Shown here: positions 41,100 through 48,669 of the stretch, piece by piece
Layout of the letters: each line of letters starts with the position of its first letter
Numbering within the stretch: the stretch's first letter is position 1
Assembly (NCBI RefSeq): GCF_000160555.1
Contig: NZ_GG749279.1
Location: forward strand, 95,915 to 144,583
Length of the DNA: 48,669 nt
Direction: 5' to 3'
Source of the DNA: Centipeda noxia ATCC 43541
GTDB taxonomy: Bacteria; Bacillota; Negativicutes; Selenomonadales; Selenomonadaceae
Notes under the pieces: model-generated
Databases searched by the model: none
What the model was told of the DNA's origin: nothing
What the model saw: the letters and a program-made list of their open reading frames with translations, nothing else
Program-made: the position numbers and the translations under genes

Positions 41100-42890
41100 G
41101 TGAACGAAAATGAAGATTTCAGCGGACGGCTGCAATTCCTGAACGTGGTGATTGTGCTGATCATCGCCGTGCTCATTGGCCGGGCGGGATATCTCCAGGT
41201 GTATGACGGCGAGCTCTATGCGCGTCTCGCCGAGGGCAATCGCATTCGAATCATTCCGGCAGAAGCGGCGCGCGGGACATTTTACGATCGGAACGGGGAA
41301 CCCCTTGTGACGAATCGCCCCGGCTTCACTGTTTCCCTCCTTCCTCTGACGGAGCCGATTTCTCCCGAAGTTATTGCACGCGTGTCAAAACTCATTAACG
41401 TTCCCATCGAGGAGATTCAAGAAAAGATCGACGCGCATGTCGGATTTGATCCGATTCGAATAAAAAATGATGTGCTGCCGGATATTGTCACAATTATTGA
41501 GGAACAAAAGGATGATTATCCCGGCGTTGTCATCGAAGTTCTCCCGATTCGCGACTACATCTATGGGGAGTATGCGGCGCATGTATTTGGCTATGTGAGC
41601 GAAATCAACGAGGAGGAGCTCGAACGCCGCAAAGACGAGGGGTACAAGTCCGGCTATATCATCGGAAAGTTCGGCTTGGAGCGCATCTACGACAAAGAGG
41701 TGCGCGGGATCAACGGAGGCGATCAAGTAGAGGTGGATGTATCGGGGCGTCCTGTCCAGATCCTCGGGCGTCAGTCTCCTATCCCGGGCAACGATCTCAT
41801 TCTGACGATTGATAAGCATATCCAGGAGACCGCAGAGCGCGCGGTGGATGAGCAACTCGCTCTTGTGCATGCATATGCAGCCGCAGCAGTAGTTATGAAC
41901 CCGCAGACCGGTGAGGTGCTCGCCATGGTCAGCCGTCCGGCGTTCAACCCGAATCTCTTTGCGGGGGGAATCTCAACACAAAACTGGAATGTGCTGAACA
42001 ATAATCCCTATCACCCGATGGACAATAAGGCGATCACGGGCGAATATCCGCCCGGTTCGACATTCAAAATCGTAACGGGGACAGCGGCGCTCGCCGAGCA
42101 CAAGGTGACGCCGCAGGAAAAGATTTTCGACGCTGGTCACCACTGGATCATTCCGAAGACGAATGCAAGCGGAGAAGCACTCGGATGGATTAATTTTCAA
42201 GAGGCGATGGCACATTCGGATAATGTCTATTTCTATGAAATGGGCAATCGTCTCGGGGTTGACACGCTCGAACGCTATGCGCGGATGTTTGGCCTTGGCG
42301 CGCGGACAGGAATTGATCTGCCTTATGAGGCGGAGGGGCTTGTACCGAACCGAAAGTATAAGGCGGATAATTACGAGGACGGCGAATGGTATCTCTCAGA
42401 GACCTTTGACGCGGCGATCGGGCAGGGGTTCAATCTTGTGACACCTCTGCAGGCCGCAATGGTTGTAGGTGAAATCGCGGCAAACGGCAAGCGATACCAG
42501 CCGCATCTCGTTCAACGAATTGTGGACGTAAACGGGAATACGGTGCGTGATTTCCAGCCGGTGCTCCTCTCTGAGCTGGAGGTGAGCCAGAATGTGATCC
42601 AGAGCGTGCAGGAGGGACTGCACGATGTGACAAAAATCGGTACGGCGGCAGGCGTTTTCGCCGGCTTTCCGATTGATATTGCAGGAAAGACAGGTACGGC
42701 AGAGAATTCACATGGGCGCGATCACGGATGGTTCGTGGCGTATGGACCGTATATGAATCCGAATGTCGTAGTGGCAGTCATTGTGGAGCAGGGCGGCTTT
42801 GGTTCGATGTCCGCAGTGCCGATCGGGCGCAGGATCATGGAGGCGGCATTTCGCCTCGACCGTGTGCAGCCGGCTGTAGGGAACAAGTGA
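41100..42890 (+). CDS. mrdA: Penicillin-binding protein 2 (elongasome transpeptidase)
   Basis: This 596-residue class B PBP crosslinks peptidoglycan during elongation. A membrane anchor (about 14-30) is followed by the pedestal domain and the transpeptidase domain. The latter carries SxxK in PPGSTFKIVTG, SxN in AHSDNVYFY and KTGTAE. It starts at a GTG with GGAGAG 5 bases upstream. It pairs functionally with the RodA at the end of the cluster. Confidence 0.95.
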   Translation: MNENEDFSGRLQFLNVVIVLIIAVLIGRAGYLQVYDGELYARLAEGNRIRIIPAEAARGTFYDRNGEPLVTNRPGFTVSLLPLTEPISPEVIARVSKLINVPIEEIQEKIDAHVGFDPIRIKNDVLPDIVTIIEEQKDDYPGVVIEVLPIRDYIYGEYAAHVFGYVSEINEEELERRKDEGYKSGYIIGKFGLERIYDKEVRGINGGDQVEVDVSGRPVQILGRQSPIPGNDLILTIDKHIQETAERAVDEQLALVHAYAAAAVVMNPQTGEVLAMVSRPAFNPNLFAGGISTQNWNVLNNNPYHPMDNKAITGEYPPGSTFKIVTGTAALAEHKVTPQEKIFDAGHHWIIPKTNASGEALGWINFQEAMAHSDNVYFYEMGNRLGVDTLERYARMFGLGARTGIDLPYEAEGLVPNRKYKADNYEDGEWYLSETFDAAIGQGFNLVTPLQAAMVVGEIAANGKRYQPHLVQRIVDVNGNTVRDFQPVLLSELEVSQNVIQSVQEGLHDVTKIGTAAGVFAGFPIDIAGKTGTAENSHGRDHGWFVAYGPYMNPNVVVAVIVEQGGFGSMSAVPIGRRIMEAAFRLDRVQPAVGNK

Positions 42891-42899
42891 GGGAAGGAA

Positions 42900-43562
42900 A
42901 TGAGTGAGGAAAAAATCAAGATCAAAGGAGAGAATGACGGGCTGATGCTCGAATTTCCCCCGGATCTGTCTTTTTTAGAGATTGCAGAAGAGCTTTCCAG
43001 AAAGCTTGATTCCGGTTCGGGATTCTTTCTGCGCGGAACCCTTGTGCGTGTACCGCGAAATCGTTTCTCAAAAGAGGAACTTGCAGAGCTGCAGGAACTC
43101 TTTCGCACGCATGGATTGATTTGTCGCCTGGAAAAACCTGTTCCAATGCGCAGCGCCTCACCTGTTCCGCCTTCGCCGAAGCCCGCTGTTGCCTCCGTGT
43201 CCCCGCAGGAAGCAATGCAGGATGCGCCTGAGCTGCAGCGCATGCTTGTCATCGACAAGACGCTGCGCGGCGGTCAGGCTGTTGAAACGGAGGGCTCTGT
43301 CATCGTCTTCGGCAATGTCAATCCGGGGGCACAGATTACGGCAGGCGGCAGCGTCGATATTCGCGGCACCTGCCGAGGCCTCGTTCACGCTGGAGCCGCC
43401 GGGGATTCAACAGCGTTTATCATTGCGGATCATCTGATGCCGACGCAGATTCGCATCGCGAATTATGTTGCGCGATCGCCGGATGAACCGGAGGACTTCG
43501 GTAAGGCGGAACGTGCCTATGTGAAGGATGGTCAGATTGTCATTGAGCCAATAGAGAGGTAG
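42900..43562 (+). CDS. minC: Septum site-determining protein MinC
   Basis: This 220-residue FtsZ antagonist has an N-terminal domain (about 1-90), a Pro-rich linker (about 95-115) and a C-terminal right-handed beta-helix (about 120-215). That helix carries GGQAVETEGSVIVFGNVNPGA-type repeats, which dimerise and bind MinD. GGGAAGGAA precedes the ATG, 9 bases after mrdA. Confidence 0.93.
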   Translation: MSEEKIKIKGENDGLMLEFPPDLSFLEIAEELSRKLDSGSGFFLRGTLVRVPRNRFSKEELAELQELFRTHGLICRLEKPVPMRSASPVPPSPKPAVASVSPQEAMQDAPELQRMLVIDKTLRGGQAVETEGSVIVFGNVNPGAQITAGGSVDIRGTCRGLVHAGAAGDSTAFIIADHLMPTQIRIANYVARSPDEPEDFGKAERAYVKDGQIVIEPIER

Positions 43563-43571
43563 GTTCGAAAT

Positions 43572-44366
43572 ATGAGTGAAATCTATGTGGTGACATCCGG
43601 AAAAGGAGGCGTTGGCAAGACGACGACGACAGCGAATATCGGTGTCGGTTTTGCCATGCGCGGCAAGAGCGTCGTCCTCATCGATACTGATACGGGACTG
43701 CGAAATCTCGATCTCCTGCTCGGTCTTGAGAATCGGATTATGTACGATCTGGTCGATGTAACATCGGGACGCGTGCCGTATAAAAAGGCGCTTGTCCGCC
43801 ATAAGAAATATGACTCCCTTTATCTCCTTCCTACTTCGCAGGTCAAGGACAAGAGCGCCGTCAATCCAGAGGAGCTTGCAGCTCTGTGCGAGGAGCTGCG
43901 CCATTCCTATGATGTTATCATCATCGATTGTCCTGCAGGAATCGAGCAAGGGTTCAAGACGGCGATCGCCGCTGCTGATACGGCGATCGTGGTAACGATG
44001 CCGGAGATCTCTGCTGTGCGTGACGCCGATAAGATCATCGGCGAGTTGGGGCGTGCGGATAAAAATGATATTCGGCTCGTCGTGAACCGCATTCGTCCAA
44101 AGATGATTGAAAAGGGCGATATGCTGGACATGGACGATATCGATGAAATCCTTTCGGTTGGCTGTATTGGTCAGATTCCGGACGATGAAATGGTTGTGAC
44201 GAGTACGAACCGCGGCGAGCCCTGCGTGACGATGAAGGATTCTCCGGCGGGACAGGCTTATCTCGACGTAGTCGGGCGGCTCTGCGGAGAGGAAATTCCG
44301 TTCCGTGAGTTTACAAAGGATAGTCTCTGGGAGACAATCAAAGGAAAATTCTTTGGGAAAAAGTAA
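43572..44366 (+). CDS. minD: Septum site-determining ATPase MinD
   Basis: This 264-residue ParA/MinD ATPase carries the deviant Walker A GKGGVGKTTTTANIG, DTDTGLRNLDLLLG and the switch segment IIDCPAGIEQG. The C-terminal amphipathic membrane-targeting helix is TIKGKFFGKK. It recruits MinC to the membrane and is cycled by MinE. It starts 10 bases after minC. Confidence 0.97.
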   Translation: MSEIYVVTSGKGGVGKTTTTANIGVGFAMRGKSVVLIDTDTGLRNLDLLLGLENRIMYDLVDVTSGRVPYKKALVRHKKYDSLYLLPTSQVKDKSAVNPEELAALCEELRHSYDVIIIDCPAGIEQGFKTAIAAADTAIVVTMPEISAVRDADKIIGELGRADKNDIRLVVNRIRPKMIEKGDMLDMDDIDEILSVGCIGQIPDDEMVVTSTNRGEPCVTMKDSPAGQAYLDVVGRLCGEEIPFREFTKDSLWETIKGKFFGKK

Positions 44367-44378
44367 GGAGGGGTTGGC

Positions 44379-44666
44379 GTGATTGAGGCACTGAAAAGGC
44401 TTCTTGGCAAGAAAGAAAATTCCGGCGATGTTGCGCGCCGCCGACTCCAGCTCGTCATTATCAATGATCGAGCAAATGTCTCTCCGGAGATCATGGACAA
44501 TATGCGCGCAGAGATCATTCAAGTGATTTCAAAGTATATGTACATTGATACGCAGGAAATGGAGTTTGCACTCGAGAACGAAAACGATACGATGGCGCTT
44601 GTCGTCAATATTCCTGTTGTCAGCGTTCAGCACGGCGGCAGCGATGTATCCAGGCATCAGCGATGA
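44379..44666 (+). CDS. minE: Cell division topological specificity factor MinE
   Basis: This 95-residue protein stimulates MinD ATPase and drives pole-to-pole oscillation. The N-terminal membrane and MinD-contact helix (IEALKRLLGKKE), the RLQLVIINDRA strand and the dimerisation domain (about 35-80) are typical. It starts at a GTG with AAGGAGGGG upstream and overlaps rodA by 4 bases. A MinE rather than DivIVA system points to oscillating Min. Confidence 0.93.
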   Translation: MIEALKRLLGKKENSGDVARRRLQLVIINDRANVSPEIMDNMRAEIIQVISKYMYIDTQEMEFALENENDTMALVVNIPVVSVQHGGSDVSRHQR

Positions 44667-45772
44667 TACTCTCTAAGCGGCTTCTGCGGCGCACAGATTT
44701 GACGCTGATTGTGGCAGCGGTCGCAATTGTTATTATGAGCCTTGTCATTATCGGCAGCGCGACTCATGTCAATACGCCGAGCGAGGAGCGTTACTGGTTC
44801 GTCCAGCGGCAGGGCATTTCGATCGTTATCGATATTGCGCTGGCTGCGTTTCTGATGAATTTTGACTATAAGATATTGCAGCGATACGGCAACCATTTCT
44901 ACGTGTTCAACCTTATCCTGCTCATATTGGTTATGCTCGTCGGGCAAACGGCGCTCGGCGCGCAGCGCTGGATCGCACTCGGACCGATCAGCATACAGCC
45001 GTCTGAGTTCTCGAAACTTATCATGATCATTGCGCTCGCTGCTATGCTTGAAAAGCGCGGCGGGAAGATCAATACGATTACAGATCTTGCCCCTGTTGCC
45101 GCCTATGTCGGTGTACCGTTTCTGCTCGTTCTGAAACAGCCGGATCTTGGCACGTCTCTTGTGTTTCTTGCGATTTTCTTTGGCATGGTGTTTGTTGCAG
45201 GAGTTCGTCTGCGCCTGCTCCTCGGGATATTCGGCGCAGGACTTGCTGCGATGCCGGTGCTCTGGCATTTTTTGAAGGACTATCAGAAAATGCGCATCAT
45301 GGTGTTCATGGATCCGAATGTCGATCCGCTCGGTGCCGGCTATCATATCATCCAGTCGAAGATTGCGATCGGCTCAGGGATGCTCTTCGGCAAGGGACTG
45401 TTCGGCGGGACGCAGAGCCAGCTGAATTTCCTGCCGGAGAACCACACGGACTTCATCTTTTCTGTTGTGGGAGAGGAGCTTGGCTTCGTCGGATGTGCGA
45501 TTCTGCTCCTCCTCTACCTCGTTGTTTTGTGGCGCGGGATACGTATCGCGCAGGATGCGAGCGATATGTTCGGACGTTTGCTCGCAGTCGGAATCACCTC
45601 GATGATCGCGTTTCACGTCCTCATCAATGTCGGGATGACCATGGGGATTATGCCAGTTACAGGTATCCCGCTGCCGCTGATGAGCTACGGCGTGAGCTCG
45701 CTCACAACGAACATCATGGCGATCGCCATTCTGCTGAATATTCAGCTGCGGCGTCAAAAACTTTTATTCTAG
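44663..45772 (+). CDS. rodA: Rod shape-determining glycosyltransferase RodA (SEDS family)
   Basis: This 369-residue SEDS polymerase makes glycan strands with PBP2. About ten membrane segments are seen, with GAQRWIALGPISIQPSEFSKL, LKQPDLGTSL, LPENHTDFIFSVVGEELGF and PLPLMSYGVSSL. These, with its place beside mreBCD and PBP2, favour RodA over FtsW. Its ATG lies in the minE stop (ATGA). A terminator follows. Confidence 0.95.
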   Translation: MILSKRLLRRTDLTLIVAAVAIVIMSLVIIGSATHVNTPSEERYWFVQRQGISIVIDIALAAFLMNFDYKILQRYGNHFYVFNLILLILVMLVGQTALGAQRWIALGPISIQPSEFSKLIMIIALAAMLEKRGGKINTITDLAPVAAYVGVPFLLVLKQPDLGTSLVFLAIFFGMVFVAGVRLRLLLGIFGAGLAAMPVLWHFLKDYQKMRIMVFMDPNVDPLGAGYHIIQSKIAIGSGMLFGKGLFGGTQSQLNFLPENHTDFIFSVVGEELGFVGCAILLLLYLVVLWRGIRIAQDASDMFGRLLAVGITSMIAFHVLINVGMTMGIMPVTGIPLPLMSYGVSSLTTNIMAIAILLNIQLRRQKLLF

Positions 45773-45786
45773 ATGTGTATTTGGTG

Positions 45787-45820
45787 AGGCTGTCTGCCTT
45801 CGCGCGACAGCCTTTTTCTT
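45787..45820 (+). terminator. Terminator after rodA
   Basis: AGGCTGTC (45787-45794) pairs with GACAGCCT (45806-45813), followed by TTTTTCTTTT. Confidence 0.85.
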
Positions 45821-45847
45821 TTATTATGCGGGGGAGAATACGGAACA

Positions 45848-48475
45848 ATGGTGCAGCTCGATCACAGTATCCTGCAGTCGGTACTGAAACCTGCGCGCTA
45901 TACGGGCGGCGAGTGGAATGCCGTACGCAAGGACTGGGCGTCCGCAGAGTGCAAATTTGCGCTGGCACTGCCCGATGTCTATGAGGTCGGCATGAGCAAT
46001 CTCGGGCTTGCAATTCTCTACGAGATTCTGAACCGCCGCCCCAATATTGCCGCGGAGCGGGTCTATGCTCCGTGGATCGATATGGAGAAGCAGATGCGTG
46101 CGAAGGGGATTCCTCTCTTTTCGCTTGAGTCGCGCCATCCTGTCGCTGATTTTGATTTCCTCGGATTCTCCCTGCAGTATGAGATGATCTATTCAAATGT
46201 TCTCAATATGCTCGATCTCGCGGGGATTCCGCTCTATGCGTGTGACCGTGGGGAAGATATGCCGTTCATCGTCGGCGGCGGCCCCTGTGTTTATAATGTT
46301 GAGCCGATTGCGGACTTTTTTGATTTCTTTCTGATCGGAGAGGGAGAGGAGGCTGTCCCCGAGTTCTGTGACGCGCTCATTGCGTGGAAAAAGGAGGGCA
46401 GTCCGGGCGGACGGCAGGGATTTCTAACGCGTCTGCTTGAGATCGACGGCATTTACGTACCGTCATTTTATGAACCGGTTTACGATGCGGCGGGAAATTT
46501 TTCTGAGATGCGGCCTCTGCATCCTGCAGCCCGCCCCATCATCTATAAGCGCGTTGTGCGCGATATGGACAAAGTGCTCTCAGTGGAGCACCCGATTGTG
46601 CCCTATATGGACATCGTACACAATCGCATGATGCTCGAGCTCTTTCGGGGCTGCTCACGCGGCTGTCGCTTTTGTCAGGCGGGGATTGCCTACCGTCCTG
46701 CGCGTGAGCGCACAGAGGAGCGCCTGCGGCAGATGGCGAACGGGCTTGCAGAGAGCACAGGCTATGATGAGATGAGCCTGACCTCGCTTTCCTCGGCGGA
46801 TTATTCCTGCCTCGGACGGCTCGTGGATGATTTGATGGAGGATTATGCGGAGGAGAAACTCAGCTTTTCTCTGCCTTCACTGCGCATTGACAGTTTTTCA
46901 ATTGATCTTGCGCACAAGATGCAGGCGGTGCGTAAGTCCGGGCTCACCTTTGCGCCGGAGGCTGGCACGCAGCGCATGCGCGATGTCATCAACAAGGGAG
47001 TGACGGAGGAAAATCTGCTGGAAGCGTGCGGCGCAGCGTTTCGTCATGGATGGAAGCAGGTCAAGCTCTACTTTATGATGGGCCTGCCGACGGAGACAGA
47101 TGAGGACATTATCGGAATCGCGCAGCTTGCGAAGAAGGTCGTTGATCTCTACACGGAGATTCGCGGCAAGCGCGGCTGCAAGGTGACCGTCTCGGTCTCC
47201 TGTTTTGTGCCGAAACCGTATACTCCCTTTCAGTGGTTCGGACAGCTGCCGATTGAGGAATTTCAGCGGCGCCAGCAGTTGCTCAAAGAGCACATTACGG
47301 ACCGCTCGATCACATTCCACTATCACGATGCGCGTCTCTCCGTGATTGAGGGCGTCTTTGCGCGCGGCGACCGGCGTCTTGCACCTGCGCTCTATGAGGC
47401 ATGGAGGAACGGGGCGAAATTTGACGGCTGGTCGGATCTCTTTGACGACAGCCGATATTTCTCTGCATTCAAGACATGCGGCGTTGATTGGGAATATTTC
47501 AGTCGCCGCACGCGCACGATCGGAGAGCCGCTGCCGTGGGCACATACCTCGCCCGGCGTGCTCGAGCGTTTTTTGAAAGCAGAGTGGCAGAAAGCACTCA
47601 CCGCCTCTCTTACGGTGGACTGCCGGCGTACGCACTGCACGGGATGCGGCATATGTCCGACGCTTGGCGTGGATATCATCGACTATGAAAAGAGTGAACG
47701 GGAGCGCGTCTTAGACACAGGCACAGCAGCAGAAAAAAATTCTGCTCTTTTGCCCCATGAAATCGGGCCGAAAAATCTTCCGGTGCACCGCTCTCTGACG
47801 GTTTATCGCGGTATGATTACCAAGGGTGAGGAGCTGCGGTACGTATCGCATCTCGACTATGCGAATCTTTTTGTGCGCGCGTGCAAGCGTGCCGGTCTTC
47901 CCATGGCCTACTCAGAGGGATTCAATCCGCATATGAAGGTTGCATTCGCCTCAGCTCTCTCGCTTGGAGCCGCAAGTGATGCCGAATATGTGGATTTCGA
48001 GATGACAGAGCCTCTTCCAACGAGCGAGGTGATGGCGCGCCTGCGGGAGCATCTGCCGCACGGTGCACAGATCGTCCGTCTGCGCATCATGGAGGGGAAG
48101 CACAGGGCACTCATGGCGGATGTGGACGAGGCCCGCTATCGGATTGTTGTTCCCTATATGGGTGCGGCGGAGCCTGTACGCGAGAGTGTACTTCGGTATA
48201 ATGCTGCTGAGAGTGCCGTATGGCATCGGGTGACACCGAAGAAGAGCCGAGCGATCGAGACGAAGGACTATAGTAAAACACCCGTCTCCTTTCAGATGGA
48301 AAACGGGCGTCTGATTTTTTGGATGAATATTATTGTAACTCCTGCAGGAAGTGTGAAGCCCATCGAGATCCTCAGCGTAATGGCACGGGACTTCGCGCTT
48401 CCCATTGATCCCCGTGAGGCATATGTGACGCGTACAGGACTGTTTGCAGACGGAAAAGCTCTAATTGACCGATGA
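45848..48475 (+). CDS. Fused B12-binding-like radical SAM protein and DUF2344 protein
   Basis: This is an 875-residue protein. The N-terminal 230 residues resemble the cobalamin-binding-like region of the YgiQ/TIGR03960 group (VYEVGMSNLGL, GGGPCVYNVEP). A radical SAM domain (about 255-500) has the cluster motif CSRGCRFC at 269-276, followed by TFAPEAGTQRMR. A Cys-rich segment (HCTGCGICPTLGV, about 600) follows, then a DUF2344 domain (about 650-875, VSHLDYANLFVRACKRA and FNPHMKVAFASALSLG). The two halves are often separate neighbouring genes near rng and rplU; here they are one frame and those neighbours are absent. The function is unknown, and a tie to ribosome or RNA maturation is inferred only from that usual context. 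It overlaps the next gene tail to tail. Confidence 0.88.
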   Translation: MVQLDHSILQSVLKPARYTGGEWNAVRKDWASAECKFALALPDVYEVGMSNLGLAILYEILNRRPNIAAERVYAPWIDMEKQMRAKGIPLFSLESRHPVADFDFLGFSLQYEMIYSNVLNMLDLAGIPLYACDRGEDMPFIVGGGPCVYNVEPIADFFDFFLIGEGEEAVPEFCDALIAWKKEGSPGGRQGFLTRLLEIDGIYVPSFYEPVYDAAGNFSEMRPLHPAARPIIYKRVVRDMDKVLSVEHPIVPYMDIVHNRMMLELFRGCSRGCRFCQAGIAYRPARERTEERLRQMANGLAESTGYDEMSLTSLSSADYSCLGRLVDDLMEDYAEEKLSFSLPSLRIDSFSIDLAHKMQAVRKSGLTFAPEAGTQRMRDVINKGVTEENLLEACGAAFRHGWKQVKLYFMMGLPTETDEDIIGIAQLAKKVVDLYTEIRGKRGCKVTVSVSCFVPKPYTPFQWFGQLPIEEFQRRQQLLKEHITDRSITFHYHDARLSVIEGVFARGDRRLAPALYEAWRNGAKFDGWSDLFDDSRYFSAFKTCGVDWEYFSRRTRTIGEPLPWAHTSPGVLERFLKAEWQKALTASLTVDCRRTHCTGCGICPTLGVDIIDYEKSERERVLDTGTAAEKNSALLPHEIGPKNLPVHRSLTVYRGMITKGEELRYVSHLDYANLFVRACKRAGLPMAYSEGFNPHMKVAFASALSLGAASDAEYVDFEMTEPLPTSEVMARLREHLPHGAQIVRLRIMEGKHRALMADVDEARYRIVVPYMGAAEPVRESVLRYNAAESAVWHRVTPKKSRAIETKDYSKTPVSFQMENGRLIFWMNIIVTPAGSVKPIEILSVMARDFALPIDPREAYVTRTGLFADGKALIDR

Positions 48476-48669
48476 AGTGCTTCTCTTTGGCCGGAAAATC
48501 AGCGGCTGCATTTTTGCATCCTCGGCAGTTCTCTGTTCGATGAATCCTTGTGCCTCCATTGTATCCAGTACGATCGCTTGGCGCTTCTTTGCCGCGATGA
48601 AATCGTCGAACGGGGAGAGGGCGGAGGGGGCGTTAAGAACGCCTGCGAGCATCGATGCTTCCGGAAGAT
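48461..48669 (-). CDS. Peptidoglycan glycosyltransferase (class A PBP-like) C-terminal part, cut by the window edge
   Basis: The frame enters from the right edge and stops with TAG at 48461-48463. It reads LPEASMLAGVLNAPS, SPFDDFIAAKKRQAIVLDTM and EAQGFIEQRTAEDAK, the hallmark end of a family 51 glycosyltransferase domain. Only 14 residues follow MQPLIF, so no transpeptidase domain is attached. It is either a monofunctional glycosyltransferase or a truncated class A PBP. Its last 15 bases overlap the end of the fused radical SAM gene on the other strand. Confidence 0.8.
   Translation of the reverse strand, partial: LPEASMLAGVLNAPSALSPFDDFIAAKKRQAIVLDTMEAQGFIEQRTAEDAKMQPLIFRPKRSTSSVN

Noticed and set aside
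1-48669. CRISPR arrays, IS elements, prophage, tRNA and rRNA genes
   Set aside because: No regular spaced repeats, transposase or integrase motifs, terminal inverted repeats around foreign genes, or cloverleaf and rRNA signatures were seen on either strand.

Overview
The window looks like chromosomal core DNA of a diderm, anaerobic Firmicute of the class Negativicutes, most likely Selenomonas or a close relative. The evidence is mixed but consistent. Firmicute-type features include a YacL-IspD-IspF block, an infC-rpmI-rplT operon with an L20-type leader, pheST-zapA, PerR, FabK and a YneA-like LysM protein. These sit beside an outer-membrane TonB-dependent receptor with its own ExbB/ExbD/TonB. 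AhpC plus an AhpF-like reductase and rubrerythrin suggest an oxygen-exposed anaerobe. No IS element, prophage, CRISPR array, tRNA or rRNA gene was found. No gene-free stretch exceeds 300 bases.

Layout, left to right: (1) 1-3.3 kb: the tail of a cytochrome-like gene, then ahpC, a domain-permuted ahpF and rubrerythrin. A PerR-like box lies before ahpC. (2) 3.4-11.2 kb: thiE, a divergently transcribed beta-hydroxyacid dehydrogenase, a beta-CASP metallo-beta-lactamase RNase homologue, and a very large 2-hydroxyacyl-CoA dehydratase activase-like protein. (3) 11.2-16.4 kb: a small LysM/YneA-like gene behind an array of CGAAC half-sites, thrS, the infC-rpmI-rplT operon with attenuator leader and an AUA start for infC, a SpoU-type RNA methyltransferase, and thioredoxin on the other strand. 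(4) 16.6-24.3 kb: a PAS-GGDEF-EAL protein, queF, a pyridoxal kinase, a small radical SAM protein, then pheS-pheT-zapA. (5) 24.3-28.7 kb, minus strand: an iron-type TonB receptor operon (receptor-exbB-exbD-tonB) under a Fur-box promoter. (6) 28.7-33.1 kb: yacL-ispD-ispF, fabK and an unrecognised gene. (7) 33.2-38.4 kb: a CobT-type protein with a second degenerate CobT-like domain, coupled to tex. Then come a PerR-type regulator and an AdoMet decarboxylase homologue that lacks the pyruvoyl-forming serine. (8) 38.6-45.8 kb: the shape and division cluster mreBCD-mrdA-minCDE-rodA. (9) 45.8 kb to the end: a fused radical SAM/DUF2344 protein that overlaps, tail to tail, a glycosyltransferase-type penicillin-binding protein running off the right edge.

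Functionally the window groups peroxide defence (AhpC/AhpF, Rbr, PerR), translation and its autoregulation, iron uptake, MEP isoprenoid and type II fatty acid synthesis, and cell-wall elongation and septum placement. The most unusual items are the pseudo-AdoMet decarboxylase, the CobT fusion, the operator array before the YneA-like gene, the two-in-one activase, the permuted AhpF and a Fur promoter whose spacer is an 8-bp tandem repeat. All calls come from reading the sequence; no database search was run.
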